DNA of 29,061 bases from REEB95 sp035275845 (GTDB lineage: Bacteria; Pseudomonadota; Alphaproteobacteria; ATCC43930; CGMCC-115725). The stretch lies in NCBI GenBank assembly GCA_035275845.1, contig DATEMD010000094.1, positions 1 to 29,061 of the forward strand. Direction: 5' to 3'. Numbering within the stretch: the first letter of the stretch is position 1; every line of letters starts with the position of its first letter. Positions 17,382 to 25,097 of this stretch are shown here, one piece after another. The notes under the pieces are model-generated. The model had not been told where the DNA came from. It was given only the letters and a program-made list of their open reading frames with translations, and did no database searches. The position numbers and the translations under genes are program-made.

Positions 17382-18959
17382 ATGGCCGAAAACAAGGCGC
17401 CCGCTCCGGCAGTCACCGCCGCCGAAATGCGTTATGCGCTGGCGCTCGTCGTGGCGCCGGAAGACGCCGCGCGACTGAAGCGCAGCGGCCTGCTGCGCGG
17501 CGGCCGCCTGACCCAACGGCGGATCACCAGCACCTATTACGACACGCGCAAAAACGAGTTGCAGCGCCGGACGTTGGCGTTGTCGGTGCGGCGCGAAGGC
17601 CGCCGCGTACTCGAAACCCTCGAAGCCATGCCAGGCTCCGCCGCGGCGAGCGGTGAGCGGCCGATGTGGCAGACACCGCTGGCGCGCCCGGTTCCAGATC
17701 TGAAACCGCTCGCCAAGGTCGATGGCATCGGCAAGCTGGAAGACGAGCCGCTGAAACCGGTGTTCACTTGCCGGCTGCGGCGCAGCCGCGCCGTGCTCGA
17801 ACCGGACGGCGCGGCGGTCGCGCTCTCCTTCGACGAAGGCGAAATCCGCACCCATGGCGGCCGCAAGCTGCCGGTCTCGGAGATCGAGCTCGAACTGCAA
17901 CAGGGCACGCCGCGCGCCGTCTTTACGCTCGCCAATGCGCTTGCCGACGAAGCGCCGCTACGCGTCGAAATGCGAAGCAAGGCGGCCCGTGGCTACGCTT
18001 TGGCCAAGCGCACGGAGCCGCGTGACGCGTCGGCGACGTCGAAATTCGGCGCGGTCGATCTGCATCGCAGCATGGCGGCCGAGGATGCGCTGGCCGTCAT
18101 CCTGCGGCGGTGCCTGGCACATCTGTTGGCAAACGAACCGGCGGCGCGCGCCAGCAAGGAAGAAGGCGTCCACCAGATGCGTGTCGCGCTCCGCCGCTTG
18201 CGCGTCGCGCTCGCGTTATTCCGGTCAATGCTGCCGGAAATGGAGCGCAACTGGGTGCGCGGCGAAGTCAAATGGCTGGCAAGCGCGCTTGGGCGCGCGC
18301 GCAACTGGGATGTCGTCAATGGCCTGATCCGGCGCGTGCGTACCGGCATGGCCGACGATCGCGATCTTGCCGCGCTCGCGCGCGCCACCGAACGTGAACG
18401 TCGCCGCGCCTACGACGCTCTGCGCGGCGTGCTCGCGACCCGGCGCTATACGCAGTTCACGCTCGGCTTGATGGGATGGATCGAAACACGCGCCTGGCGA
18501 CGGCCGGGGGCGTTAGAGACGTCGATCCTGCAAGTTTCGGTCGTCGGCAAGCTCGCCGACGCGGTTTTGGAGCGGCGCTATCGCAAGGCGCGCAGCCGCG
18601 CACGTAACTTCGACCGGCTCGGCACCGTCGGTCGCCATCGGTTGCGCATCGCGCTCAAGAAAATTCGCTATGCCGCCGATTCATTCGCGTCGATCTATGC
18701 GGACAAGGCGGTTCGCCGTTACGTCAAGCACGTGGAGACCCTGCAAGACGGTCTCGGGCTACTCAACGACATCGCCTCGTCCGAGAAGCTGCTGCGGAAT
18801 CTCGTGCAGCGGCGGCCGTCGCAGGCGCTGATGCGCGCCGACGCCTTGGTACAGGGATGGTGCGCCCATGTCGCGCTCGAGTGCGAGCCCGCCTTGAAGA
18901 AAGGGCTCAAGCGGCTGAAGAAGGCCAAGCCTTTCTGGCGCCGGCCGGCGCAGGCGTGA
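17382..18959 (+). CDS. CYTH-CHAD domain protein
   Basis: A 525-residue fusion. Residues about 14-215 are a CYTH triphosphate-tunnel domain, with YYDTRKNELQ, LALSVRREG, ETLEA and SEIELEL. Residues about 228-515 are a CHAD helical domain with its two His-containing basic helices HQMRVALRRLRVAL (264-277) and HRLRIALKKIRYAA (419-432). CHAD domains bind polyphosphate, and CYTH-CHAD proteins such as E. coli YgiF cleave inorganic triphosphate. Here the N-terminal ExExK signature reads E15-M-R17-Y-A19: the second Glu and the Lys are missing, so activity is doubtful. ppk1 and ppx lie about 5 kb away. It is divergent from the aldo-keto reductase gene and converges with a small membrane-protein gene 15 bases downstream. 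Confidence 0.9.
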   Translation: MAENKAPAPAVTAAEMRYALALVVAPEDAARLKRSGLLRGGRLTQRRITSTYYDTRKNELQRRTLALSVRREGRRVLETLEAMPGSAAASGERPMWQTPLARPVPDLKPLAKVDGIGKLEDEPLKPVFTCRLRRSRAVLEPDGAAVALSFDEGEIRTHGGRKLPVSEIELELQQGTPRAVFTLANALADEAPLRVEMRSKAARGYALAKRTEPRDASATSKFGAVDLHRSMAAEDALAVILRRCLAHLLANEPAARASKEEGVHQMRVALRRLRVALALFRSMLPEMERNWVRGEVKWLASALGRARNWDVVNGLIRRVRTGMADDRDLAALARATERERRRAYDALRGVLATRRYTQFTLGLMGWIETRAWRRPGALETSILQVSVVGKLADAVLERRYRKARSRARNFDRLGTVGRHRLRIALKKIRYAADSFASIYADKAVRRYVKHVETLQDGLGLLNDIASSEKLLRNLVQRRPSQALMRADALVQGWCAHVALECEPALKKGLKRLKKAKPFWRRPAQA

Positions 18960-18974
18960 CGCCGAAGCGGACGA

Positions 18975-19232
18975 TCAGCTGCGAAGCCAATCCCGCAGCG
19001 GAAGTGCGGCCGCAATCGCCGCCAGAATGCCGAGCATGAGGAAGGTCATATTGCCGTCGGCCGCCGCGATGCGCAGGCATGCCGCCGACAACAAGGCTTC
19101 ACCGACGAAAATGATCAGATCGACGACGAAGTTGCGCAGGACCATATCGTCCTCGATGCCGTCGTCGAGCCGTCGGCGGAGAAACAAGCGATACCCCCAA
19201 TGCTCGTTGGCTTTCATTTCACCGGTCTTCAT
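18975..19232 (-). CDS. Small membrane protein, unknown function
   Basis: An 85-residue protein read from the ATG at 19232. A polar N-terminal part (MKTGEMKANEHWGYRLFLRR) is followed by two probable membrane helices, at about 32-48 (FVVDLIIFVGEALLSAA) and 57-76 (MTFLMLGILAAIAAALP). I do not recognise a family. Its start codon overlaps the stop of the upstream small gene as ATGA, which suggests translational coupling and supports both genes. A second ATG five codons in is possible. A longer frame up to 19382 overlaps the upstream gene and is less likely. No function can be assigned. Confidence 0.65.
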   Translation of the reverse strand: MKTGEMKANEHWGYRLFLRRRLDDGIEDDMVLRNFVVDLIIFVGEALLSAACLRIAAADGNMTFLMLGILAAIAAALPLRDWLRS

Positions 19233-19504
19233 TGGAGGGCACTCGTCGCCGAGGCGTGCCACATCTGCACGGCGAGAATTTGGAGGGCGAGTTGACGGCG
19301 GCGCTCGCGTGTTTCCGTGCTTGGCGGAGGCAACGGCGCGCCGTCGACCGAATGCATCAACGGCAGCGGCTCGACGTTCCAAGGCACCAGATGCCGCATC
19401 CGCTGGCGCGCGATTTCGATGTCGTCGACCGGCAAAGCCGGCGAGCCAAAGTCGTGTGGGACGGCTAACAAGCGCATGCGTAAATCATCGCGGATCGTAT
19501 CCAT
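19229..19504 (-). CDS. Small hypothetical protein
   Basis: A 91-residue soluble protein starting MDTIRDDLRMRLLAVPHDF. It has a Pro-rich centre (GAPLPPPSTETRERRRQ) and a helical C-terminus. AGGAGG lies 11 bases before the ATG at 19504, one of the clearest ribosome sites in the window. Its stop overlaps the start of the membrane-protein gene as ATGA. The upstream small gene ends 39 bases before it. I do not recognise the family; the evidence that it is real is the ribosome site and the overlap. Confidence 0.62.
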   Translation of the reverse strand: MDTIRDDLRMRLLAVPHDFGSPALPVDDIEIARQRMRHLVPWNVEPLPLMHSVDGAPLPPPSTETRERRRQLALQILAVQMWHASATSALQ

Positions 19505-19543
19505 GGCCGATCTATCCTCCTGGGCGGCAAATGCCGCAGAGGT

Positions 19544-19780
19544 TCAGAGACCGTGTGCCGTCCGGATCGTGAATGTCGGAATGTCGGGCAGTCTGACTTC
19601 CATGTGAACGCGGCGAGCGCCACGCCACAATTCGATGCCGTGGTAATGCGGCCGATGCTCAAGCATGTCACGGGCCGTTTCGACAGCATCCTGTTCCTCC
19701 CGGCATTCGATCATTTCGTCGGACCCGATTGAGCCCGTCGAATCGAGGAAGTAGCACCGGTACTGAACCAAGTTCGTCAT
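19544..19780 (-). CDS. Small conserved hypothetical protein
   Basis: A 78-residue protein from the ATG at 19780, preceded by GAGGGGG at a spacing of six bases. It reads YRCYFLDSTGSI near the start, then EQDAVETARDMLEHRPH and IELWRGARRVHMEV. This layout of a short beta hairpin, an Ala/Glu-rich helix and an 'E(L/V)WxGxRxV' strand recalls small proteins common in Rhizobiales and related genomes, whose role is unknown. It is the first gene of a three-gene minus-strand set. The frame is open further upstream to 19969, but that extension is Arg/Pro-rich with no sign of a real N-terminus. Confidence 0.68.
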   Translation of the reverse strand: MTNLVQYRCYFLDSTGSIGSDEMIECREEQDAVETARDMLEHRPHYHGIELWRGARRVHMEVRLPDIPTFTIRTAHGL

Positions 19781-20049
19781 TGCGAGCCCCCTCGCCGCGT
19801 CCTGCCACGGCACGGCCCTGGCGCCGGGAATTTGGAGGCACGCCCATCGACCCAAGCGATCGCGATGGTCTGGGCGGCGTTTTTTCTTGTTCGTGACCGC
19901 CGGCGATGACGGTCGGGTACAAGCCTCCGGTTCCGCGCAAACTGTGCGATGCGCGCCCACAAGGGTCAATTCGCCACTCCCTGAGGGGGGCTACGGAATC
20001 TACTGAGACGGGACGTTTGGGCGGCGGGGAAGGTCCCGCGGAATACGGT

Positions 20050-20703
20050 CTATTTCTCGGACGAAACCAGGCCGTGACGAATCGCGTAGCGTACCAGGCC
20101 AGCGACGTCATGAATGTCGAGCCGTTCCATGAGGCTAGCGCGATGTGACTCAATCGTTTTCACACTAGCGTCCAGCAACTGCGCGATCTGCTTGGACGAT
20201 TTGCCTTCGGCGATCAATTGGAGGATTTCACGCTGACGCGGCGTCAAAAGGTCGAGCGAATTGGTCTGACCCTCGGCGCGATTGAGATAAACGTCGATCA
20301 CGTGCTTCGAAATCGCCGGACTCAGGAAGATTTCGCCCCGTGCCACGGCCTCGATCGCCATTTCAAGCTCGCGTGGCGCCGATCCTTTGAGGACGTACCC
20401 CGACGCGCCGGCCCGAAGGGCCTGAAGCACGTGGCTCTCATCCGCGTGCATGGACAGCATCACGACCCGCACCTGTGGATAATCTTTGACCAGGCGGCGG
20501 GTCGCCTCGAGCCCGTTGAGACCGGGCATCGCGATATCCATCAGCACGACGTGGGGCTGTAACTTGCCGGCGTGCTCCAGCGCCTCGCGTCCATCGCCAG
20601 CCTCGCCGACGACCTGGATGGTGGGAAACTCGCCGATCAGGGATTTCAGGCTGGCGCGAATGAGCAGATGGTCGTCGCACAGCAGGATACGAATCGGGTT
20701 CAT
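20050..20703 (-). CDS. NarL/FixJ-type response regulator (LuxR HTH)
   Basis: From the ATG at 20703 this is a 217-residue protein. The receiver domain (1-120) has LLCDDHLLIR, phospho-acceptor D56 in VVLMDIAMPG and GYVLKGS with the conserved Lys. The LuxR-type helix-turn-helix (about 148-210) has LTPRQREILQLIAEGKSSKQIA and TIESHRASLMERL. It should bind DNA as a dimer after phosphorylation. No partner kinase of the usual NarX/DegS type is adjacent; the hybrid kinase across the divergent region is of another class. A frame open to 20814 has no support upstream of the ATG. The long intergenic region upstream carries repeat and palindrome motifs that may be control sites. Confidence 0.93.
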   Translation of the reverse strand: MNPIRILLCDDHLLIRASLKSLIGEFPTIQVVGEAGDGREALEHAGKLQPHVVLMDIAMPGLNGLEATRRLVKDYPQVRVVMLSMHADESHVLQALRAGASGYVLKGSAPRELEMAIEAVARGEIFLSPAISKHVIDVYLNRAEGQTNSLDLLTPRQREILQLIAEGKSSKQIAQLLDASVKTIESHRASLMERLDIHDVAGLVRYAIRHGLVSSEK

Positions 20704-21154
20704 CGTCTCACTCAAACCTCGCTGGCGCCACACCACGTGCCGGCACCGTCGCCGGGACAAGGTAGAAGTGACACTATAGGCTTTCGCGCGGGCAAGGTTA
20801 AACCTGCCAGCCACGAGGCCGGAAAAGTCTTGTCGAGTCCGGCGATTATGCGGGTTTTCCCGCTATGAAATCAGGTTTTCCCCGATGAGCCTGTGCCACG
20901 GCGGCGTCTAAACTTGACCAGGGTTGGCTGGCGCATGGTTGCCCGAATGTGGTCGTTTGGCACCGGCGGAATAGGCCAGGAATTACGACCTAGCTGGACC
21001 GACCAGCCCGGTAATGCCGCGGCGCCTAGCCATGCGCGGCCATAATAATACGCTGACGGCGCTGTGATATTTGGATTGGATTACAGTGGTACGGCCTTGC
21101 CGGATTATTTTTGCGACGCAGGGCCGGTGCGCAACACGTGCGCAAAGGAAGCGT
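20704..21154. other. Long intergenic region between the response regulator and hybrid kinase genes
   Basis: About 450 bases without a convincing gene; frames crossing it lack ribosome sites and family features. It holds a TATAGT on the minus strand (20778-20773), a perfect odd palindrome AGGTTAAACCT (20795-20805) just upstream of that, and two direct copies of GGTTTTCCC (20853-20861 and 20874-20882) 21 bases apart. It should contain the promoters of both divergent units. Confidence 0.6.
20853..20882. repeat. Direct repeat GGTTTTCCC, 21-base period
   Basis: GGTTTTCCC occurs at 20853-20861 and again at 20874-20882. The copies are exactly 21 bases apart, or two helical turns, so they would face the same side of the DNA. 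This is typical of paired regulator sites. The regulator is unknown. Confidence 0.45.
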
Positions 21155-21184
21155 ATGAGTAAGGGTAGTATCGGTGACCAATGA
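21155..21184 (+). CDS. Nine-codon upstream ORF before the hybrid kinase
   Basis: ATG at 21155 opens a frame reading MSKGSIGDQ and ending with TGA at 21182-21184. AAAGGAAG lies just upstream with suitable spacing, a better ribosome site than any before the kinase ATG. The stop overlaps the kinase start as ATGA, so ribosomes finishing the short ORF could restart on the kinase. This may be a translational coupling device rather than a functional peptide. It could also be chance. Confidence 0.4.
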   Translation: MSKGSIGDQ

Positions 21185-22671
21185 CGGATAACGCCGAGTG
21201 GCTCACACTGATCGCCGCCGCGGTGCCGGTGGCGCTCTATACGGCCGACGCCGATGCCCGGCTCACCGGGCCACGTATCGTCAACGAGACCTTGGCGCAA
21301 TCGCTCGGTTATCAGCCGGCTGACTTCATCAGCAACCCGGGCCTGTGGATGTCGCGCGTTTATCCCGACGATCTGCCGGCGCTCCTCGCGCGTGCCGAGC
21401 AAATCGCCGCCACCGGCTCGTTCGCTATCGACTACCGCTGGCTTGCCGCCGACGACAGCGAGCGGATTTTCGCCGAACACGCCGTGGTGATCGGGGATCA
21501 ACGCGGCCGTCCGTCGCGCGTCCAGGGCATCACGCTCGACATCACCGAACGCGCGTCGATGCAACGCCAACTGAGCCAGGCGCAGCGCATGGCGGCGGTG
21601 GGCCGCATCACCAGCACCGTTGCGCACGAGCTCAACAATCTGTTGACCGTGATCATGTGGAATCTGGATCTGATGACGCGTTCGCTCGACGGCACCAGCA
21701 AGGACTTCGATCGCGCGCACATCGCGTTAAGCGCGGCGCTCAATGGGACCAGCCTGCTGACGCAACTCACGGGGTTCGCGCGCCCCGACCGCATCGCGGC
21801 CGATGCGATCGACGTCGGTGGCATGCTGACGCGCGTGACCCAGGTATTGCGCTTCGTCCTCGGCGCCGATATCGCGGTTGAAACCAATGTCGTGTCCGAA
21901 TTGTGGCCGATCGAGGCCAGCCCCGATCAGCTTGAACTGGCGTTGGTCAACCTGGCCATTCACGCGCGGCAGGCCATGCCGGAAGGCGGCCGCCTGGTGA
22001 TCGAAGCCAAAAACCTGCCGGCACGCAGCCCACGAAACGACAACAGTTTCGGGCGCGATGCCGTGGCGATCTCTGTCAGCGGCGCGGCGTCGGGCCCCGT
22101 CAATCCGCCGCCGGAAGGACGCGGCAACGAAATGTTGGCGATGGTGCGCAGCGTCGTCGAGGCGTCGGGTGGACGCTTGGCACTGGGCGGCCCGGACGGC
22201 ACGATGCAGACACGCCTGCTCCTGCCGCGCGCAGCCGCGGCCGGCAGCAAGACGACCGCATCCATCGATCGCCGCGACGAAAGCAAAGCCCGCGCTGCCC
22301 GCACGGTTCTGGTCGTGGAAGACGATCCCGACGTTCGTAATATTACCGTGGCGCGCCTCGGCGAGTTCGGACACCACGTCCTTGAAGCCGACAACGCCAA
22401 AGCCGCGCTCGATATCCTCGGTCGCGACGACGCGATCGATCTGCTATTCACCGACATCGCGATGCCCGGCGGCATGAACGGGCTCGAACTGGCTCGGCGT
22501 GCGCTCCAATTGCGGCCCGGCATCCGGGTGCTCTTCGTTTCCGGATACACCTCGTCGGCGCACACCGAGGGCAACACCCCCGGCGAGTTCCTTCAGAAGC
22601 CGTACCGCCAGGAAGATCTCGGTCGCGCGCTGCATCGTGCGCTGCATCGCGGCGCGACGGCCGCCGCTTAA
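21181..22671 (+). CDS. Hybrid PAS histidine-kinase-like protein with degenerate ATPase domain
   Basis: A 496-residue protein without membrane segments. A PAS domain (about 8-125) has GYQPADF and RVYPDD, ending ITLDITER. The dimerisation domain has an intact H-box, STVAHELNNLLTV, with H149. The ATPase region (about 245-350) starts normally with LVNLAIHARQAMPEGG, but the key N-box Asn is His261. The DxGxG motif is replaced by SVSGAASG (298-305), and the GTGLGL lid is missing. The C-terminal receiver (about 374-490) is complete, with D381/D382, phospho-acceptor D425 in FTDIAMPG and FLQKPYR. By sequence it should bind ATP poorly or not at all, yet it could still pass phosphate between H149 and D425. 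A lone receiver gene follows. Confidence 0.9.
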   Translation: MTDNAEWLTLIAAAVPVALYTADADARLTGPRIVNETLAQSLGYQPADFISNPGLWMSRVYPDDLPALLARAEQIAATGSFAIDYRWLAADDSERIFAEHAVVIGDQRGRPSRVQGITLDITERASMQRQLSQAQRMAAVGRITSTVAHELNNLLTVIMWNLDLMTRSLDGTSKDFDRAHIALSAALNGTSLLTQLTGFARPDRIAADAIDVGGMLTRVTQVLRFVLGADIAVETNVVSELWPIEASPDQLELALVNLAIHARQAMPEGGRLVIEAKNLPARSPRNDNSFGRDAVAISVSGAASGPVNPPPEGRGNEMLAMVRSVVEASGGRLALGGPDGTMQTRLLLPRAAAAGSKTTASIDRRDESKARAARTVLVVEDDPDVRNITVARLGEFGHHVLEADNAKAALDILGRDDAIDLLFTDIAMPGGMNGLELARRALQLRPGIRVLFVSGYTSSAHTEGNTPGEFLQKPYRQEDLGRALHRALHRGATAAA

Positions 22672-22757
22672 CTCGACCGAAGAAACGCGGCGCCGCGACC
22701 GTACGCATGTCGGCCGGTTTGAGCCGGGTGACGGTCTATGATCTACTGGCGATAGTC

Positions 22758-23174
22758 ATGCCAAGCTCCCGGCCCGGTCACCGGACGACAGCAAGCGACA
22801 CCGCGTCGGACGCGCTCTGCGTGCTGGTCGTCGAAGACGACGAGCTTGTCCGCGAAGCCACCGTCGGCAACGTCGTCGATCTCGGCCACCGGGTTCTCGA
22901 AGCCGCCGATGCCGACGCAGCGTTGCAAATCATCGACGGCGGCGCCGCCGTTGACGTGCTGTTCACCGATGTGCGCCTACCGGGCAAGGACGGCAGCCAG
23001 CTCGCCCGCGAGGCGCGGCAGCGGCGCCCGACGCTCAAAGTGATCCTCACCAGCGGCGGGCCGGCTCCCGACACACCGGCCAACGGCGCCGGCGGCGCGG
23101 TCTGGCTCGGCAAACCCTACAAGTGGGACGATCTGAAGCGCGCCTTCGCGCTGGTGGACGAGCGGCACCGCTAA
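22758..23174 (+). CDS. Single-domain response regulator
   Basis: A stand-alone receiver of about 138 residues when started at the ATG at 22758. VLVVEDDELVREA holds the acidic pair, D71 in VLFTDVRLPG is the phospho-acceptor, and WLGKPYKWDDL the conserved Lys. It closely resembles the C-terminal receiver of the preceding hybrid kinase: both share VLVVEDD, GH-VLEA and LFTD, and probably come from a duplication. No output domain is present, so it must act by protein contact or as a phosphate sink. An earlier in-frame ATG at 22707 adds 17 residues; neither start has a clear ribosome site. It likely shares a transcript with the kinase gene. Confidence 0.85.
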   Translation: MPSSRPGHRTTASDTASDALCVLVVEDDELVREATVGNVVDLGHRVLEAADADAALQIIDGGAAVDVLFTDVRLPGKDGSQLAREARQRRPTLKVILTSGGPAPDTPANGAGGAVWLGKPYKWDDLKRAFALVDERHR

Positions 23175-23323
23175 TCTCCAACTGCCGCGATACCGTGAAC
23201 CGGCCGCATGGCCGCGGCACGACACACAAAAATCACCGTTAGTCACAGCATCCTTGGCTAGGCTTTCCGGTACGTTGCGCGGCAGCCCGCCAGCGTGCCC
23301 GGTCATCGGGCAGGGAGCCGGAA

Positions 23324-23806
23324 ATGCGTGCTGTTCGGCATGTTGTCGTCGTGGCGATGGCCGTTTTCGCAGGTTGGCTTGTCGTGGCCGACGGTGGTGG
23401 TCACAGCACGCCGCGGGCCCAAGCCGAAGACGCGGTGCCAGCCGGCACGCCGGCGGCCATACTGACCAAGGACAAGGCGCAAGCCATCCTCGGCAAGCCG
23501 GTCACCAGCACCAAGGGCGAAGCGATGGGCCGCATCGTCGACGTGATTGTCGACAAGGCCGGGACGACCCGCGCCGCGATCATCGACTTCGGCGGCTTTC
23601 TGGGCGTCGGCAGCCGCCAAATCGCCGTCGATTGGGCCGCACTGCATTTCTCGCCGGCGGGGCAGCCCGAACGGATCACGCTCGATCTGACGCGCGACCA
23701 ACTCAAATCCGCGCCGCAATACGAGAAAGGCAAACCAGTGGTCGTCCTGGGTGCGTCGGGCAACACCCAGCCGCTGGCAGAGGGCGAGTACCCATTGGAT
23801 CACTAA
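23324..23806 (+). CDS. Exported PRC-barrel domain protein
   Basis: A 160-residue protein with GGAG six bases before the ATG. The N-terminus (HVVVVAMAVFAGWLVVADGGG) is a probable signal peptide or anchor, with cleavage perhaps after RAQA near residue 34. Residues about 52-130 form a PRC-barrel: ILGKPVTSTKGEAMGRIVDV, then a run of strands with AAIIDFGGFLGVGSRQIAV. PRC-barrels are small beta folds in photosynthetic reaction centre H subunits, RimM and many stress-related secreted proteins. Here the role is unknown; alphaproteobacterial relatives of this size are often envelope or stress proteins. A 149-base gap separates it from the receiver gene. The MFS gene begins 16 bases after its stop. Confidence 0.86.
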   Translation: MRAVRHVVVVAMAVFAGWLVVADGGGHSTPRAQAEDAVPAGTPAAILTKDKAQAILGKPVTSTKGEAMGRIVDVIVDKAGTTRAAIIDFGGFLGVGSRQIAVDWAALHFSPAGQPERITLDLTRDQLKSAPQYEKGKPVVVLGASGNTQPLAEGEYPLDH

Positions 23807-23822
23807 CCGTGGATGCCGGAGC

Positions 23823-25091
23823 GTGCACGTTTACGAGAAGCTTGGGTCGGACGTGCGCCACCCGCCTGTGCCGGCGCCGGTGTCCGCACCCGTGCATGCG
23901 CCGTCGCAGCGTAGCCTGCGGGGCCTCGACGGTTTCAATTTCTTCATCGCCAACATTCAAACCGGCTTCGGACCGTTCATCGCCGTCTATCTGACGGCGC
24001 AAGCCTGGACCCAGGTCGATATCGGCTTCGTTCTGACGTTGAGCGGGTTCGTCGCGCTGGCGGCCCAGGTGCCAGCTGGCATCCTGGTCGACACCGCGAA
24101 ACATAAAAGAACGCTGGCGGCACTTGCCGCTGCGGCCATCGCGCTCAGCGCGCTCATGTTGGCCGCGTGGCCGATCCTGCCGCTCGTTCTCGGCGCGGAA
24201 ATCCTGCACGGCCTGGCTAGTTGTTTGATGGGTCCGGCGATCGCGGCGATCAGCCTGGGCCTGGTCGCGTCCCACGAGATCGGCGAGCGCCTGGGCCGCA
24301 ATGCGCGCTATGCCTCGGCTGGCAATGGCATCGCAGCAATCTTGATGGGCGCCTGCGGCCGCCTGATTTCCAACCGCGCCGTGTTCGTGTTGACGGCCTT
24401 GCTCGCGATCCCAGCCTTGGTCGCGCTGCTGCGCATCCGGTCGCGTGAAATCGATCCGGTGCGCGCACGCGGCGGCCAGCCCGGTGGAAGCGAGCAGCAT
24501 TCGCCGCTGCACGGTATCGCCAGCAATCGCCCCTTGCTGGTCTTCGGCGCCGGCCTGATCCTGTTCAGCCTTGCCAATACGCCGATGCTGCCGTTGGTCG
24601 GCGGGATCATGACGATGCGCTCGAGCCGCTGGGCGACCGTTCTCATCGCCGCCTGCATCGTCGTGCCACAAATCTTCGTCGCCATCTTGTCGCCGTGGGT
24701 CGGGCGCCGATCCGAAACCTGGGGACGGCGGCCGTTGCTGATCCTGGGATTTGCCGCGCTGCCGATCCGCGGTGTCTTGTTCGCGCTGTTCACGAGCCCA
24801 TACTTGCTGGTGGTGGTACAGATCCTCGACGGCATTTCGGCGGCCGTACTGGGCGTGATGCTACCGCTCGTGGTCGCCGACGTTACGCGCGGCACCGGCC
24901 GTTACAATGCCGCCCTCGGCACGGTGGGAACAGCCGCCGCCATCGGCGCGTCGGTGAGCACGACCTTGGCCGGCTATGTGAATGACCGGCTGGGCAGTCC
25001 GGTGGCGTTTCTCAGCCTCGCGGGCGTGGCGGTGCTCGGTGTCGGCCTGTTGCTGTTGTTTATGCCCGAAACGCGACCCGTGGAGCGCTGA
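23823..25091 (+). CDS. MFS transporter
   Basis: A polytopic membrane protein of about 422 residues with roughly 12 hydrophobic segments in two halves. The first half has LDGFNFFIANIQTGFGPFIAV and a loop DTAKHKRTLAA of the MFS A-motif type. The second half has SPWVGRRSETWGRRPLL, a clear GRRxxxxGRRP-like loop after segment 8. The substrate cannot be read from the sequence. The frame runs up to an ATG at 23751, but that part overlaps the PRC-barrel gene, so I use the GTG at 23823; a GTG at 23853 is also possible. The glycosidase gene follows six bases after its stop, so the transporter probably brings in the sugar which that enzyme acts on, or exports its product. Confidence 0.88.
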   Translation: MHVYEKLGSDVRHPPVPAPVSAPVHAPSQRSLRGLDGFNFFIANIQTGFGPFIAVYLTAQAWTQVDIGFVLTLSGFVALAAQVPAGILVDTAKHKRTLAALAAAAIALSALMLAAWPILPLVLGAEILHGLASCLMGPAIAAISLGLVASHEIGERLGRNARYASAGNGIAAILMGACGRLISNRAVFVLTALLAIPALVALLRIRSREIDPVRARGGQPGGSEQHSPLHGIASNRPLLVFGAGLILFSLANTPMLPLVGGIMTMRSSRWATVLIAACIVVPQIFVAILSPWVGRRSETWGRRPLLILGFAALPIRGVLFALFTSPYLLVVVQILDGISAAVLGVMLPLVVADVTRGTGRYNAALGTVGTAAAIGASVSTTLAGYVNDRLGSPVAFLSLAGVAVLGVGLLLLFMPETRPVER

Positions 25092-25097
25092 CGGTTC

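Noticed and set aside
19858..19892. EcfG-type general stress promoter (GGAACC on the minus strand) before the small-gene cluster
   Set aside because: The -35-like GGAACC is present in the region, but the best -10 candidate is CGTC rather than CGTT and the spacing is too long.
19668..20153. A 161-codon minus-strand frame crossing the gap between the response regulator and the small gene at 19780
   Set aside because: It overlaps the end of the regulator gene and the small gene in other frames, is rich in Pro and Arg, and has no ribosome site.
20929..20942. Sigma-54-like promoter TGGCGC...TTGC
   Set aside because: The spacing between the GG and GC elements is one base short of the strict sigma-54 requirement.
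23201..23214. Hairpin CGGCC-GCAT-GGCCG after the lone receiver gene as a terminator
   Set aside because: The stem is only five base pairs and no T run follows, so it does not qualify as an intrinsic terminator.
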